64,000 bases of DNA from Streptomyces sp. NRRL S-244. GTDB taxonomy: Bacteria; Actinomycetota; Actinomycetes; Streptomycetales; Streptomycetaceae. The notes under the pieces were generated by a model that was given only the letters and a program-made list of their open reading frames with translations, was not told where the DNA came from and made no database searches. The position numbers were made by a program, and so were the translations under genes. This document shows, piece by piece, positions 38,065 through 48,740 of this stretch; the first letter of the stretch is position 1; every line of letters begins with the position of its first letter. The DNA lies in contig NZ_JOCX01000011.1 of the NCBI RefSeq assembly GCF_000717915.1, forward strand, positions 124,001 through 188,000, given 5' to 3'.

Positions 38065-38847
38065 TCAGTTCTGGGTGACGGCGCCCTTCTGGACGGTCAC
38101 CGGGGTCTTCGGGGCCCCGTCCTGGCCGCCGTCGGCCGTACCGGCCTTGGCCACCTCCTCCAGCGCCTTCAGACCCGCCGCGTCGATCTTGCCGAACGGC
38201 GTGTACGACGGAGCCAGCGGGCTGTCCTTGTAGACCAGGAAGAACTGGCTGCCGCCGCTGTGCGGCTGGCCGGTATTGGCCATCGCCACCGTGCCCGCCG
38301 GGTAGATCACCTGGCCCTGCTCGTTCGGCTTGCCCAGCGAGTCGAGGTTCTCGTCGGCGATCGTGTAGCCGGGGCCGCCCATGCCCGTGCCCTCCGGGTC
38401 GCCGCACTGCAGCACGAAGATCCCGGAAGTGGTCAGGCGGTGGCACTTGGTGTTGTCGAAGAAGCCCTTGTCCGCGAGCGCCTTGAACGAGTTGACGGTC
38501 TCCGGCGTCTTCGCCGCGTCCATCTCGAACTTGATCTCACCCGCGGTGGTCTTCAGGTCGAACGTGTACTTCGCGTTCTTGTCGATCGCCATCGCGGGCG
38601 CGGGCGACTGCTTCGCCGAGGGCGAGGCCGACGGGTTCGCCGCCGGGTCCGCCGCGCTGTCCTTCTTGTCCTTGTCGAAGACACCGCCCACGACGAGGCC
38701 CACCAGCGTCGCGACCACCACGGCCACCGCCGCACCGATCACCGCCGCCCGCTGCCGCGCCTTGCGGCGGGCCTCGACCCGGCGCTTCTGCTGGCGCTCG
38801 TACTTCTCCCTGGCGAGCTGTCGCCGCCGCTGATCGTTCGTGACCAC
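38065..38847 (-). CDS. membrane-anchored cyclophilin-type peptidylprolyl isomerase
   Basis: Protein of 260 residues: basic cytoplasmic N-terminus, one membrane helix (about 34-57), a Ser/Pro linker and an extracellular cyclophilin domain (from about 93). Visible cyclophilin blocks include TVNSFKALADKGFFDNTKCHRL, GTVAMANTGQPHSGGSQFFL and YTPFGKI; the catalytic FHRV reads CHRLTTSG, a divergent form shared by this actinobacterial group. It probably assists folding of exported proteins. GTG start at 38847 with AAGGAGA. Divergent from the hydrolase-hisS pair. Confidence 0.88.
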   Translation of the reverse strand: MVTNDQRRRQLAREKYERQQKRRVEARRKARQRAAVIGAAVAVVVATLVGLVVGGVFDKDKKDSAADPAANPSASPSAKQSPAPAMAIDKNAKYTFDLKTTAGEIKFEMDAAKTPETVNSFKALADKGFFDNTKCHRLTTSGIFVLQCGDPEGTGMGGPGYTIADENLDSLGKPNEQGQVIYPAGTVAMANTGQPHSGGSQFFLVYKDSPLAPSYTPFGKIDAAGLKALEEVAKAGTADGGQDGAPKTPVTVQKGAVTQN

Positions 38848-39010
38848 CGGGTCGTCTCCTTGTACGTGTATGGCACCGCTGTCCGGGCTCGGTTAGGCCG
38901 TACCGTATATGGGTTCGCTGTGGAACGAGCGGCGCCGGTAGGCTCTGAGCAGCAGCATTCCGATCTCGGCCGCTGCTGGAGTTCCCGCCGGACGAGGATT
39001 GAGGACGAAC

Positions 39011-39721
39011 GTGCTGATTGCCGGGTTCCCCGCCGGGGCCTGGGGGACCAACTGTTACGTGGTCGCCCCCGCCGCCGGTGAGGAGTGCGTCATCATCGAC
39101 CCGGGCCACCAGGCCACCCGGGGTGTCGAGGAGACGCTGAAGAAGCATCGGCTCAAGCCCGTCGCGGTCGTCCTCACCCACGGCCACATCGACCACGTGG
39201 CCTCGGTGGTCCCGGTGTGCGGAGCGCACGACGTGCCCGCCTGGATCCACCCCGAGGACCGCTTCATGATGAGCGACCCGGAGAAGGCACTGGGCCGCTC
39301 CCTGGGAGCGCAGCTGATGGGCGAGCTCACGGTGGGGGAGCCCTCCGACGTGAAGGAGCTCAGCGACGGCGCGAAGCTGGCACTGGCGGGCATGGAGCTC
39401 ACCGTGTCGCACGCGCCCGGGCATACCAGGGGGTCGGTGACCTTCGGGATGCCCGAGGCGGGGGACGTCCCCCCGCTGCTGTTCTCGGGCGACCTGCTCT
39501 TCGCCGGCTCCATCGGCCGTACCGACTTCCCGGGCGGCAGCCACGCCGACATGCTCGAGTCGCTGGCCCGCGTGTGCCTGCCGCTCGACGACTCGACCGT
39601 GGTGCTGCCCGGTCACAACGAGCACACGACCATTGGCCGTGAGCGCGCCACCAACCCGTACCTGCGGCAGGTGGCCGCCGGCCTGGGAGACGCCTTCACG
39701 TCTCCACGACGAGGAATGTGA
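39011..39721 (+). CDS. metallo-beta-lactamase-fold hydrolase (glyoxalase II-like)
   Basis: Protein of 236 residues with the metal-binding THGHIDH motif (H57, H59, D61, H62), a later [10 protein letters not shown] histidine, [21 protein letters not shown] and the final PGHNEHTT. This is the glyoxalase II/YcbL branch; the substrate could be S-lactoylglutathione-like thioesters or mycothiol adducts, as streptomycetes lack glutathione. The GTG at 39011 behind TTGAGGACG is preferred; an upstream TTG at 38999 is possible. Lies between ppi and hisS as in mycobacteria (Rv2581c). Confidence 0.88.
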   Translation: MLIAGFPAGAWGTNCYVVAPAAGEECVIIDPGHQATRGVEETLKKHRLKPVAVVLTHGHIDHVASVVPVCGAHDVPAWIHPEDRFMMSDPEKALGRSLGAQLMGELTVGEPSDVKELSDGAKLALAGMELTVSHAPGHTRGSVTFGMPEAGDVPPLLFSGDLLFAGSIGRTDFPGGSHADMLESLARVCLPLDDSTVVLPGHNEHTTIGRERATNPYLRQVAAGLGDAFTSPRRGM

Positions 39722-39731
39722 CGAGAGTTTC

Positions 39732-40991
39732 GTGAGCACCTTCAAGGCCCCCAAGGGCACGTACGACCTGATCCCGCCGTACTCGGCGAAGTACCTGGCG
39801 GTACGCGACGCCATCTCGGCCCCGCTGCGCACGGCCGGATACGGATACATCGAGACGCCCGGCTTCGAGGACGTCAACCTGTTCGCGCGCGGAGTCGGTG
39901 AGTCCACCGACATCGTGACCAAGGAGATGTTCACCCTCACCACCAAGGGCGGGACCAACCTGGCCCTGCGCCCGGAGGGCACCGCCTCCGTGCTGCGCGC
40001 GGCGCTGGAGGCGAGCCTGCACAAGAAGGGCAACCTGCCGGCCAAGCTCTGGTACTCGGGCTCGTACTACCGCTACGAGAGGCCGCAGGCGGGCCGCTAC
40101 CGCCACTTCTCGCAGGTCGGTGCCGAGGCGATCGGCGCCGAGGACCCGGCGCTGGACGCCGAGCTGATCATCCTGGCCGACCAGGCGTACCGCACGCTGG
40201 GCCTGCGCAACTTCCGGATCCTGCTGAACTCGCTGGGCGACAAGGAGTGCCGCCCGGTGTACCGGGAGGCGCTCCAGGCCTTCCTGCGCGGGCTGGACCT
40301 GGACGCCGAGACCGTGCGCCGGGCCGAGATCAACCCGCTGCGCGTCCTCGACGACAAGCGCGCCGAGGTGCAGAAGCAGCTGGTCGGCGCGCCGATGCTG
40401 CGGGACTACCTGTGCGACGCGTGCAAGGCGTACCACGAGGAGGTCCGGGCGCTGATCACGGCGGCCGGGGTCGCCTTCGAGGACGACGAGAAGCTGGTGC
40501 GCGGGCTGGACTACTACACGCGGACCACGTTCGAGTTCGTCCACGACGGTCTCGGCTCGCAGTCCGCGGTGGGCGGCGGCGGGCGCTACGACGGCCTGTC
40601 CGAGATGATCGGCGGCCCCGCGCTGCCGTCGGTGGGCTGGGCGCTGGGCGTGGACCGTACGGTGCTGGCGCTCGAGGCGGAGGGTGTCGAGCTGGACATC
40701 CCGCCGGCGACGTCCGTGTTCGCGGTGGCGCTGGGCGAGGCGAAGCCGGTGCTGTTCGGGCTGGTCACGGAGCTCCGCAAGGCCGGTGTCGCGGCGGACA
40801 TCTCGTACGGGGGCAAGGGCCTCAAGGGTGCGATGAAGGACGCCAACCGGTCGGGCGCGCGGTTCGCGGTCGTCGCGGGCGACCGCGACCTCGCCGAGGG
40901 CGTCGTCCAGCTGAAGGACATGGAGTCCGGGGACCAGTCCCCGGTCGCCCTGGCGGACGTGGTCGCCCTGCTCCGCACCAAGCTGGCCTGA
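39732..40991 (+). CDS. hisS: histidyl-tRNA synthetase
   Basis: Class II synthetase of 419 residues. Motif 1 region [10 protein letters not shown], motif 2 [21 protein letters not shown], histidine motif [15 protein letters not shown] and motif 3 [11 protein letters not shown] are all present, followed by the anticodon-binding domain (about 325-419). GTG at 39732, 10 bases after the hydrolase gene, with ACGAGAG as weak ribosome site. No long leader is present. Confidence 0.96.
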   Translation: MSTFKAPKGTYDLIPPYSAKYLAVRDAISAPLRTAGYGYIETPGFEDVNLFARGVGESTDIVTKEMFTLTTKGGTNLALRPEGTASVLRAALEASLHKKGNLPAKLWYSGSYYRYERPQAGRYRHFSQVGAEAIGAEDPALDAELIILADQAYRTLGLRNFRILLNSLGDKECRPVYREALQAFLRGLDLDAETVRRAEINPLRVLDDKRAEVQKQLVGAPMLRDYLCDACKAYHEEVRALITAAGVAFEDDEKLVRGLDYYTRTTFEFVHDGLGSQSAVGGGGRYDGLSEMIGGPALPSVGWALGVDRTVLALEAEGVELDIPPATSVFAVALGEAKPVLFGLVTELRKAGVAADISYGGKGLKGAMKDANRSGARFAVVAGDRDLAEGVVQLKDMESGDQSPVALADVVALLRTKLA

Positions 40992-41018
40992 CCGGAGCCG
41001 CCCTCCGGGGCGGCGCCG

Positions 41019-41648
41019 TCAGAGGAGGTCGTGCCGCATGGCTGTGGTCACCGCAGCCGTGCGGTCCGTGACCTCCAGCTTGCCGAAGATGCGCAGCAAG
41101 TGCGTCTTCACGGTGGATTCCGCGACGAACAGGCGGCGGCCGATCTCCGCGTTCGTCGCGCCCTCCGCGACCAGGCGCAGGACCGCGACCTCGCGGTCGG
41201 AGAGGCGGGGGCGCTCGGGGCGGGTGCGCAGGCGGTCGACCAGGCGGCCCGCCACCGACGGGGCCAGGACCGTCTCGCCCCGTACGGCCGCGCGGATCGC
41301 GTCGGCCAGTTCGGCCCGCGCCATGTCCTTCAGCAGGTAGCCCGCCGCACCCGCCTCCACCGCGCGCAGGATGTCCCGGTCGTTCTCGTACGTCGTCAGG
41401 ACCACGACCCTGACCGGCAGCCCGGCCGCGCTGATCCGGGCGATCGACTCGACGCCGTCGCCGCCCGGCATCCTCAGGTCCATCAGGATCAGGTCCAGGC
41501 CGCCGGGGACCAGCTCCGCGGCCAGCGCCTCCGCCTGCGGGCCGTTCGCGGCCTCCGCGACGACCTCCAGGTCCGGCTCCGCGCTCAGCATGCCGCGCAG
41601 GCCCTCCCGTACCACCGGGTGGTCGTCGGCCAGCAGGATGCGGATCAT
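41019..41648 (-). CDS. NarL/LuxR-type response regulator
   Basis: Regulator of 209 residues: receiver domain with acidic pocket LLADDH, phospho-acceptor D57 (LILMDLRMPGGDG) and switch lysine in YLLKDM, then a LuxR helix-turn-helix (LSDREVAVLRLVAEGATNAEIG and ESTVKTHL). ATG at 41648, 13 bases after the histidine-kinase stop. Likely controls the ABC exporter genes of the same operon. Confidence 0.93.
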   Translation of the reverse strand: MIRILLADDHPVVREGLRGMLSAEPDLEVVAEAANGPQAEALAAELVPGGLDLILMDLRMPGGDGVESIARISAAGLPVRVVVLTTYENDRDILRAVEAGAAGYLLKDMARAELADAIRAAVRGETVLAPSVAGRLVDRLRTRPERPRLSDREVAVLRLVAEGATNAEIGRRLFVAESTVKTHLLRIFGKLEVTDRTAAVTTAMRHDLL

Positions 41649-41661
41649 GTTCTGCGGCTCC

Positions 41662-42900
41662 TCAGCGGATCGGGAGTGTCACGGTGACGGTGGTGCCTGC
41701 CTCGGCGGCGCTGTCGACGACCGCCGTGCCGCCGACCTCCGCCGCGCGGGCGCGCAGCCCCCGCAGGCCGTAGCCCGACGCCGGGGCCGCCGGGTCGAAG
41801 CCGCGACCGGTGTCCCGGACCGTGACGGTCAGTGCGCCGTCACCGTAGGCCAGGGACACCGAGCAGCGCGCCCCCGCCCCCGCGTGCTTGGCCGCGTTCG
41901 ACAGCGACTCCTGGCAGGACCGCAGCGCCACCACCTCCAGCGCCGCGGCCAGCGGCCGCACCTCCCCGGTCACCGACACCGCCGCCGGCGGGTCCTGCCG
42001 GGCCGCGAGGCGGCGTACGGCGTCCGGCAGGGAGCCGGCGTCCAGATCGGCGGGGACGCCGCCCGCGACCAGGGCCCGGGCCTCGGACAGGTTCTGCCGG
42101 GCGGTGGCGGCCATCAGATCCAGGTGCCGGTGGGCCTGCTCCGGGTCGGTGTCCAGCTCCGACTGCACGGCCTGGACCAGCATCAGCAGGCTCGTGAAGC
42201 CCTGGGCGAGCGTGTCGTGGATCTCGCGGGACATGCGTTCCCTTTCGGCATGGGCGCCCTGCGCGGCGGAGAGCCGGGCCACCTCCTCCCGGCTGGCGTC
42301 GAGTTCGGCGATCAGCGAGGCACGCTCCTGGCTCTGCTCGATGATCCGGATGATCCAGGCGCCGAAGAAGGAGGAGAAGGCGAAGGTGACGAACGAGCTG
42401 GCCGCGTTGATGAAGACGTCGTGTCCGGCCGGCCGCCACAGCAGCGCCCACCCGGCCACCGGCAGCAGCGCCACCACCGCCATCGTGCCGATCGCCCGGC
42501 GCAGCGGCAGCAGCATGAAGCAGTGCGGGGCGAGCGCGAAGGTGATCAGCCGGGTCTCGCCCACCAGGAACGCGGCGGGCAGGAACAGGGCCAGCATCAC
42601 GCCCAGGTAGCGCAGGGACCGCCCCGGTTCGGTCCAGGGATCCTTCAGCAGCAGGGGCCGGCCGGCCCACGCGTACCAGGGGATCAGCAGCGTGAGCAGG
42701 ACGGCGGCGGGGACCCGGTACGACAGCGCGGGGAAGTCCGCGCCCAGCACGAAGGCCACGGTCGCGGCCCACACGAGGCCGAAGTAGAGGTCCCACGGCC
42801 CGAACGCGCGGTCCCAGACGTGGGATTCACGCGCCCCGGCCGTTCCGGTGAAGCCGTTCAGCCGTCGCGGCGGTTCTTCCACTTGAAGGTCAGCAGACAC
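41662..42900 (-). CDS. HisKA_3-type sensor histidine kinase
   Basis: Membrane kinase of 412 residues. Four to six hydrophobic segments fill about 40-185, with little extracellular sequence, so it senses within or near the membrane. Phospho-acceptor H228 lies in SREIHDTLAQGFTSLL, and the ATP domain ends GYGLRGLRARAAEVGGTAVV with an N-box SNAAKHAGAG. The GTG at 42900 is preceded by GGAGGA at ideal spacing, which makes it overlap the permease gene by 43 bases. Partner of the adjacent response regulator. Confidence 0.9.
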   Translation of the reverse strand: MSADLQVEEPPRRLNGFTGTAGARESHVWDRAFGPWDLYFGLVWAATVAFVLGADFPALSYRVPAAVLLTLLIPWYAWAGRPLLLKDPWTEPGRSLRYLGVMLALFLPAAFLVGETRLITFALAPHCFMLLPLRRAIGTMAVVALLPVAGWALLWRPAGHDVFINAASSFVTFAFSSFFGAWIIRIIEQSQERASLIAELDASREEVARLSAAQGAHAERERMSREIHDTLAQGFTSLLMLVQAVQSELDTDPEQAHRHLDLMAATARQNLSEARALVAGGVPADLDAGSLPDAVRRLAARQDPPAAVSVTGEVRPLAAALEVVALRSCQESLSNAAKHAGAGARCSVSLAYGDGALTVTVRDTGRGFDPAAPASGYGLRGLRARAAEVGGTAVVDSAAEAGTTVTVTLPIR

Positions 42901-43711
42901 AGGACCAATCCTCCGACGACCCAGGCCCCCAGGACCAGGGCGACCTTTCCGTACTCCCAGCCGCCCGCCTGCTCCAGCACGGCCGCGGACTCCGGCAGGA
43001 ACACCCCGCGCAGGCCCTGGCACATCCACTTGAGCGGGAACAGCGCGCCGATGTTCAGCAGCCAGTCCGGGATCGAGCTGACCGGGATGAAGACGCCGGA
43101 GATGAACTGGAGGATCAGGAACGGCAGCACGACCACCGAGCTCGCGCTCTTGCCGGACTTGGGCAGGCTGCTGATGGCGATGCCGAGCAGGGCGCAGCCG
43201 GTGAGGCCGAGGGCGAAGATCCAGCCGAAGGTGAGCCACTTGGCGGCCGAGGCCGGCAGGTCGAGGTCGAACAGGGTGGAGCCGACGAGCAGCAGGATCG
43301 CGGTCTCGGCGAGTCCGGTGGCGAGCACCATCCAGACCTTGCCGAGGAAATACGCGGCCGGGGGCATCGGGGTCCCGCGCAGCCGGCGCAGCACCTTCTC
43401 GTCCCGCTCGACGGCGATCGAGATGCCGAGCGACTGGAAGCTGGTGGACATGATGCCCGCGGCGACCATGCCGGCCGCGTAGAGCTGGGAGGCGGTGACG
43501 CCGGTGTTCTCCACGCTGTCGCGGAAGATCGAGGCGAAGAGGGCGAGGAAGACGATGGGGAAGGCGAAGGTGAAGATCATCGCGTCGCGCTGGCGGACGA
43601 ACTGCTTGATCTCCAGCGCCCCGCGGCTCAGGCCCAGGGTCCAGGCGCCGGGCAGTGCCCTCGCGGCCGCGGCGGCCCGGCCGCCCGTCGTCGTGGTCGT
43701 GGCAGTGGTGG

Positions 43712-43715
<4 letters not shown>
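42858..43715 (-). CDS. ABC-2 type transporter permease
   Basis: Permease of 285 residues with six hydrophobic segments and the ABC-2 pattern: MIFTFAFPIVFLALFASIF, then RDEKVLRRLRGTPMPPAAYFLGK (the cytoplasmic signature of DrrB-like drug exporters) and LPFLILQFISGVFIPVSSIPDWL. Start ATG at 43715 overlaps the ATPase stop by four bases. Substrate unknown; drug or lipid export is the family norm. Confidence 0.92.
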
Positions 43716-44593
<878 letters not shown>

Positions 44594-44730
44594 GCCTCGA
44601 ATGGTGTGGCGGAACGCGCCCCACCGGTCCCCCCTTGCGTACGTCCTTATGTCCACCGAACGGTGGACACACAGCTCCGTACGGCACAATGGCCGGTGCT
44701 TGTTGACCTTGCAGATGTGGAGCGGGCGGT

Positions 44731-45345
44731 ATGACGACACGAGGTACGGACGCAGACACCGCCCCGCGGACGGTCGGCGCGAGCAGGGCTCTCGCCTTCC
44801 TGCTGGTGATCACCGGCGCCTTGGGACTGCTCGCGGCCTGGGTGATCACGATCGACAAGTTCAAGCTGCTCGAGGACCCGAACTTCACGCCGGGCTGCAG
44901 CCTGAACCCGATCGTCTCCTGCGGCAACATCATGAAGAGCGAGCAGGCGTCCGCCTTCGGCTTCCCGAACCCGATGCTGGGGCTGGTCGCGTACGGCATC
45001 GTCGTCTGCGTCGGCATGAGCGTGCTGGCCGGGGCCCGGTTCCGGCCCTGGTACTGGCTGACCCTCAACGCGGGCATGCTGTTCGGCGTCGGGTTCTGCA
45101 CCTGGCTGATGTACCAGTCGCTGTACAACATCAACTCGCTGTGCCTGTGGTGCTGCCTGGCCTGGGTCGCCACGATCTTCATGTTCTGGTACGTCACGGC
45201 GTTCAACGTGCGCGAGGGGCTGCTGCCCGCCCCGGGCTGGCTGCGGGCCTTCCTCGACGAGTTCACCTGGGTGCTGCCGGTGCTGCACGTCGGGATCATC
45301 GGCATGCTGATCCTGACGCGCTGGTGGGACTTCTGGACCTCCTGA
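44731..45345 (+). CDS. vitamin K epoxide reductase family protein
   Basis: Membrane protein of 204 residues with the VKOR four-helix core. Loop cysteines C56 and C64 and the active-site CLWC (C138-C141) in helix 4 are present. In actinobacteria VKOR reoxidises a periplasmic DsbA-like protein using menaquinone, supporting disulfide formation outside the membrane. No thioredoxin domain is fused, so the DsbA partner is elsewhere. ATG at 44731. Divergent from the ABC operon. Confidence 0.93.
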   Translation: MTTRGTDADTAPRTVGASRALAFLLVITGALGLLAAWVITIDKFKLLEDPNFTPGCSLNPIVSCGNIMKSEQASAFGFPNPMLGLVAYGIVVCVGMSVLAGARFRPWYWLTLNAGMLFGVGFCTWLMYQSLYNINSLCLWCCLAWVATIFMFWYVTAFNVREGLLPAPGWLRAFLDEFTWVLPVLHVGIIGMLILTRWWDFWTS

Positions 45346-45386
45346 GGGCGCGGCCCGCTGTCGGTGGGCTCGCTTAGGCTTCCTGT

Positions 45387-46739
45387 GTGGAACCAGACCT
45401 GTTCACCGCCGCTGCCGAAGACCGCCGGGAGAAGGATCCGGCGAGCTCCCCGCTCGCCGTCCGGATGCGCCCGCGCACCCTGGACGAGGTCGTCGGCCAG
45501 CAGCACCTGCTGAAGCCCGGATCACCGCTGCGGCGGCTGGTCGGGGACGGGGCGGGCGGTCCGGCCGGAGCCTCGTCGGTGATCCTCTGGGGCCCGCCGG
45601 GCATCGGCAAGACCACCCTCGCGTACGTGGTGAGCCAGGCGACGCAGAAGCGGTTCGTGGAGCTGTCCGCGATCACGGCGGGCGTGAAGGAAGTACGCGC
45701 CGTCATCGAGGGCGCCAAGCGGGCGGCCGGCGGGTACGGCAAGGACACGGTCCTCTTCCTCGACGAGATCCACCGCTTCAGCAAGGCCCAGCAGGACTCG
45801 CTGCTCCCCGCCGTCGAGAACCGCTGGGTGACGCTGATCGCCGCGACCACGGAGAACCCGTACTTCTCGATCATCTCCCCGCTGCTGTCGCGGTCCCTGC
45901 TGCTCACGCTGGAGCCGCTCACGGACGAGGACCTCAGCGCGCTGATGCGGCGCGCGCTGACGGAGGAGCGGGGGCTGGGCGGGGCCGTGACCCTGCCGGC
46001 GGACGCGGAGGCGCACCTGCTGCGGATCGCGGGCGGCGACGCCCGCCGGGCGCTGACGGCGCTGGAGGCGGGTGCCGGGTCGGCGATCGCCAAGGGGGAG
46101 CCCGAGATCAGCCTCCGGACGGTGGAGGAGGCGGTCGACCGCGCGGCGGTGAAGTACGACCGGGACGGCGACCAGCACTACGACGTGGCGAGCGCGCTGA
46201 TCAAGTCGATCCGCGGTTCGGACGTGGACGCCGCGCTGCACTACCTGGCGCGGATGATCGAGGCCGGGGAGGACCCCCGGTTCATCGCGCGCCGCCTGAT
46301 GATCTCGGCGAGCGAGGACATCGGGCTGGCGGACCCGACGGCGCTGCCCCTCGCGGTGGCGGCGGCGCAGGCGGTGGCGATGATCGGCTTCCCGGAGGCG
46401 GCGCTGACCCTCTCGCACGCGACGATCGCCCTGGCCCTGGCCCCGAAGTCGAACACCGCGACGACCGCGATCGGCGCGGCCCTGGCGGATGTCCGGGCGG
46501 GCCTGGCGGGCCCGGTGCCGACGCATCTGCGGGACGGCCACTACAAGGGCGCGGCCAAGCTGGGCCACGCGGTGGGGTACGTGTACCCGCACGACGTGCC
46601 GGGCGCGATCGCGGCGCAGCAGTACGCCCCCGACGCGGTGCATGGGAAGCGGTACTACGAACCGACCCGCTACGGCGCCGAGGCCCGCTACGCGGACGTG
46701 GTGGAGAAGGTGCGCGAGCGCCTCAAGGGCGGTTCCTGA
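45387..46739 (+). CDS. rarA: replication-associated recombination protein RarA
   Basis: AAA+ ATPase of 450 residues (MgsA/WRNIP1 family) acting at stalled replication forks. N-terminal [16 protein letters not shown], Walker [12 protein letters not shown], Walker [16 protein letters not shown], sensor 1 [10 protein letters not shown], and a C-terminal tetramerisation part ending [22 protein letters not shown] at 45387; a TAGGCT element ends 7 bases upstream and no ribosome site is visible, so the mRNA is probably leaderless. Confidence 0.95.
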   Translation: MEPDLFTAAAEDRREKDPASSPLAVRMRPRTLDEVVGQQHLLKPGSPLRRLVGDGAGGPAGASSVILWGPPGIGKTTLAYVVSQATQKRFVELSAITAGVKEVRAVIEGAKRAAGGYGKDTVLFLDEIHRFSKAQQDSLLPAVENRWVTLIAATTENPYFSIISPLLSRSLLLTLEPLTDEDLSALMRRALTEERGLGGAVTLPADAEAHLLRIAGGDARRALTALEAGAGSAIAKGEPEISLRTVEEAVDRAAVKYDRDGDQHYDVASALIKSIRGSDVDAALHYLARMIEAGEDPRFIARRLMISASEDIGLADPTALPLAVAAAQAVAMIGFPEAALTLSHATIALALAPKSNTATTAIGAALADVRAGLAGPVPTHLRDGHYKGAAKLGHAVGYVYPHDVPGAIAAQQYAPDAVHGKRYYEPTRYGAEARYADVVEKVRERLKGGS

Positions 46740-46780
46740 CCCCGCCGGGGGTACGTCTCGGCCCCGCGCGGCGGCACGGC

Positions 46781-47112
46781 GTGCGGGGGGTGTGTCCTGA
46801 GCCTAGGCTCCGGGACACGGGAACTCGGGCTTGGGCGCCGGCCGCGGCAGCGGTGCTGCTGCTCAGCGGATGTCACCACAGCGGTGGCGGGGCGGCCCAG
46901 ACCAGCGCCGCGCGGCTCGTGGCGCAGGTGCCGCTCGCCGGCCCGGGTTTCCCCCCGGGGGGCGGCCGCCGCCAAGGACCAGCTGGCCCGAGACCCTCCC
47001 GTACTCCTACCGCAAGGCCTCGCAGATCCAGACCGACCACGTCGTCGCGCTCGGCGCCGCCTGGCGGGGCGGTGCGTACGCCTGGACGCCGCAGCGCAGG
47101 CTCGCGTACTAG
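46781..47112 (+). pseudogene. remnant of a secreted HNH (DUF1524-type) lipoprotein
   Basis: Three pieces of one former gene lie in three frames. A lipoprotein signal with lipobox LLLSGC and a short mature part occur in the first frame (to about 46950); AKDQLAR in a second frame near 46970; then SYRKASQIQTDHVVALGAAW to RRLAY and a stop at 47112 in a third frame. The DHV...AW pattern is the first half of the DUF1524/HNH active site. The middle part and the second half of the nuclease are missing. A C6G6 run sits at 46951-46962, exactly where the frame breaks. The remnant ends against the stop of the convergent DUF2470 gene. Confidence 0.65.
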
Positions 47113-47999
47113 CCGCCCGCCGCCGCGAACAGGGTGTGCATCGCCCGGCGCAGCTCGCAGACGTCGCGTACCGGCGCCGGGAAGTCGAAGCGGGCGTCGA
47201 AGGAGGAGCCGTCGCCCGTGAAGCGGACCCGCAGGCCCAGCCGGTCCAGGGCCAGCGGGACCGCGGTCGTGCCGGCGCTCTCCCGCGGGCCCAGCAGCGC
47301 GCACAGGTCCGCGATCCGGTCGTGGTGCGCGGCGGCCAGGTGCTGGAGGAGCTCCGTCTCGTGGTCCACCATCGGGTCCGGCTCCGCCGCGGCCAGCTCC
47401 TCGGGGTCCACGTGCTCGGCGCCCCACAGGTCGTCCACCGAGATCTCGCCGACCTCCAGGCGCAGCATCACGAAGGAGGGCCGGCCGTGCAGCCCGAGGA
47501 GCTCGCCCACCGGCCGGCGCTGCGCCAGCAGTGCGGCGCAGGCCGCGCGGTCGTCCCCGCGCACCTGGGTCAGCCACCCGGCGAGCCACGCACGGCCTCG
47601 GATACGATGGGGAACGGACACCGGCGCCACATCCGTGATCTCGATCACGGCGGTGAGGTCGTCGTCCTGGGCGTAAGCGGCCGCCCTGGCAGCCGCGGAT
47701 TCCCCTGACACCAGGAGAATCACGTCCCCGTCCGGGGTGACGGTCCGCGCGGCCGGCACCCCTGCCCCGAACTCTGCCTGGTCAAGCGACCGCACCTGGT
47801 CGAAAGCACCCGGCAGCATGAGGGATACTGAGGCGTTGGACTCTACGAGGGTTCGTACGCGTTCGGCTCCGGTGAGCTGCCGAACGCCTTCCCTGGGACG
47901 CGGCTGACCTTGCTTATCGTCGGCGCAAGCGGATTCTGTTTCGTCTGAATCCGAACTGCGTTGCGCACTGGGCAGGGGGATCCCATGTGGTCGAGACAT
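47109..47999 (-). CDS. DUF2470 domain protein, probably iron-regulated
   Basis: Protein of 296 residues. An N-terminal split-barrel-like region (RTVTPDGDVILLVSGESAAAR, ITDVAPVSVPHRIRGRAWLAGW) precedes a C-terminal DUF2470 domain (about 215-296: HLAAAHHDRIADLCALL, PLALDRLGLRVRF). This layout is shared with HugZ-type heme-utilisation and pyridoxamine-oxidase-like proteins, so a heme or iron role is plausible. ATG at 47999 with GAGGAGG. An iron box (48014-48032) lies 14 bases upstream, which independently points to repression by an IdeR/DmdR-type regulator when iron is plentiful. Confidence 0.85.
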   Translation of the reverse strand: MSRPHGIPLPSAQRSSDSDETESACADDKQGQPRPREGVRQLTGAERVRTLVESNASVSLMLPGAFDQVRSLDQAEFGAGVPAARTVTPDGDVILLVSGESAAARAAAYAQDDDLTAVIEITDVAPVSVPHRIRGRAWLAGWLTQVRGDDRAACAALLAQRRPVGELLGLHGRPSFVMLRLEVGEISVDDLWGAEHVDPEELAAAEPDPMVDHETELLQHLAAAHHDRIADLCALLGPRESAGTTAVPLALDRLGLRVRFTGDGSSFDARFDFPAPVRDVCELRRAMHTLFAAAGG

Positions 48000-48013
48000 T
48001 ACGTCCTCCTCGA

Positions 48014-48032
48014 TAAGGTAAGCCTCACCTAA
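48014..48032. promoter_or_regulatory. iron box (IdeR/DmdR1 operator)
   Basis: TAAGGTAAGCCTCACCTAA matches the actinobacterial iron-box consensus TTAGGTTAGGCTCACCTAA at 16 of 19 positions. It sits in the 55-bp gap between the divergent DUF2470 gene (14 bases upstream of its ATG) and rpsD (22 bases upstream of its GTG). Confidence 0.8.
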
Positions 48033-48054
48033 CTTACATGGAGGTAGGTTCCCC

Positions 48055-48666
48055 GTGAACCAGAAGCGACCCAAGGTCAAGAAGTCGCGTGCCCTCGGCA
48101 TTGCGCTGACCCCGAAGGCCGTCAAGTACTTTGAGGCCCGCCCCTACCCGCCGGGCGAGCACGGCCGTGGCCGCAAGCAGAACTCGGACTACAAGGTCCG
48201 TCTGCTCGAGAAGCAGCGTCTGCGCGCTCAGTACGACATCTCTGAGCGTCAGATGGCCCGCGCGTACGACCGCGCCAAGAAGGCCGAAGGCAAGACGGGC
48301 GAGGCGCTGGTCGTCGAGCTCGAGCGTCGCCTCGACGCCCTGGTCCTGCGTTCGGGCATCGCCCGCACCATCTACCAGGCCCGCCAGATGGTCGTTCACG
48401 GCCACATCGAGGTCAACGGTGCCAAGGTCGACAAGCCGTCGTTCCGTGTCCGCCCGGACGACGTCATCACCGTGCGCGAGCGCAGCCGCGAGAAGGTTCC
48501 GTTCCAGGTTGCCCGTGAGGGTGGCTACGCAGGCGAGGGCGAGACCCCGCGCTACCTGCAGGTCAACCTGAAGGCCCTGGCCTTCCGCCTGGACCGCGAC
48601 CCGAACCGCAAGGAAATCCCGGTCATCTGCGACGAGCAGCTCGTCGTCGAGTACTACGCCCGCTGA
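48055..48666 (+). CDS. rpsD: 30S ribosomal protein S4
   Basis: Primary rRNA-binding protein of the small subunit, 203 residues. The S4 domain is [32 protein letters not shown] (about 90-120). The N-terminal zinc-binding cysteines of classical S4 are absent, so this is the zinc-independent form usual in streptomycetes. GTG at 48055 with GGAGG 10 bases before. Promoter elements are not obvious in the short gap, so transcription may begin inside the divergent DUF2470 gene and cross the iron box. Stand-alone, not in the alpha operon. Confidence 0.97.
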   Translation: MNQKRPKVKKSRALGIALTPKAVKYFEARPYPPGEHGRGRKQNSDYKVRLLEKQRLRAQYDISERQMARAYDRAKKAEGKTGEALVVELERRLDALVLRSGIARTIYQARQMVVHGHIEVNGAKVDKPSFRVRPDDVITVRERSREKVPFQVAREGGYAGEGETPRYLQVNLKALAFRLDRDPNRKEIPVICDEQLVVEYYAR

Positions 48667-48695
48667 TCCAGCGGCCGTAGCCTCACAGGCTGGTC

Positions 48696-48740
48696 AGCCC
48701 GCCGGTTCCCCTCTGGGGGAGCCGGCGGGCTTCCTGTTTT
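48696..48740 (+). terminator. rho-independent terminator of rpsD
   Basis: 16-bp stem with one G-T pair (AGCCCGCCGGTTCCCC), TCTG loop, then a TTCCTGTTTT tract. One of the few terminators here with a T-rich tail. Confidence 0.9.

Noticed and set aside
42901..43239. Longer histidine-kinase start inside the permease gene
   Set aside because: The added residues are permease sequence in another frame; GTG at 42900 has a GGAGGA site at correct spacing.
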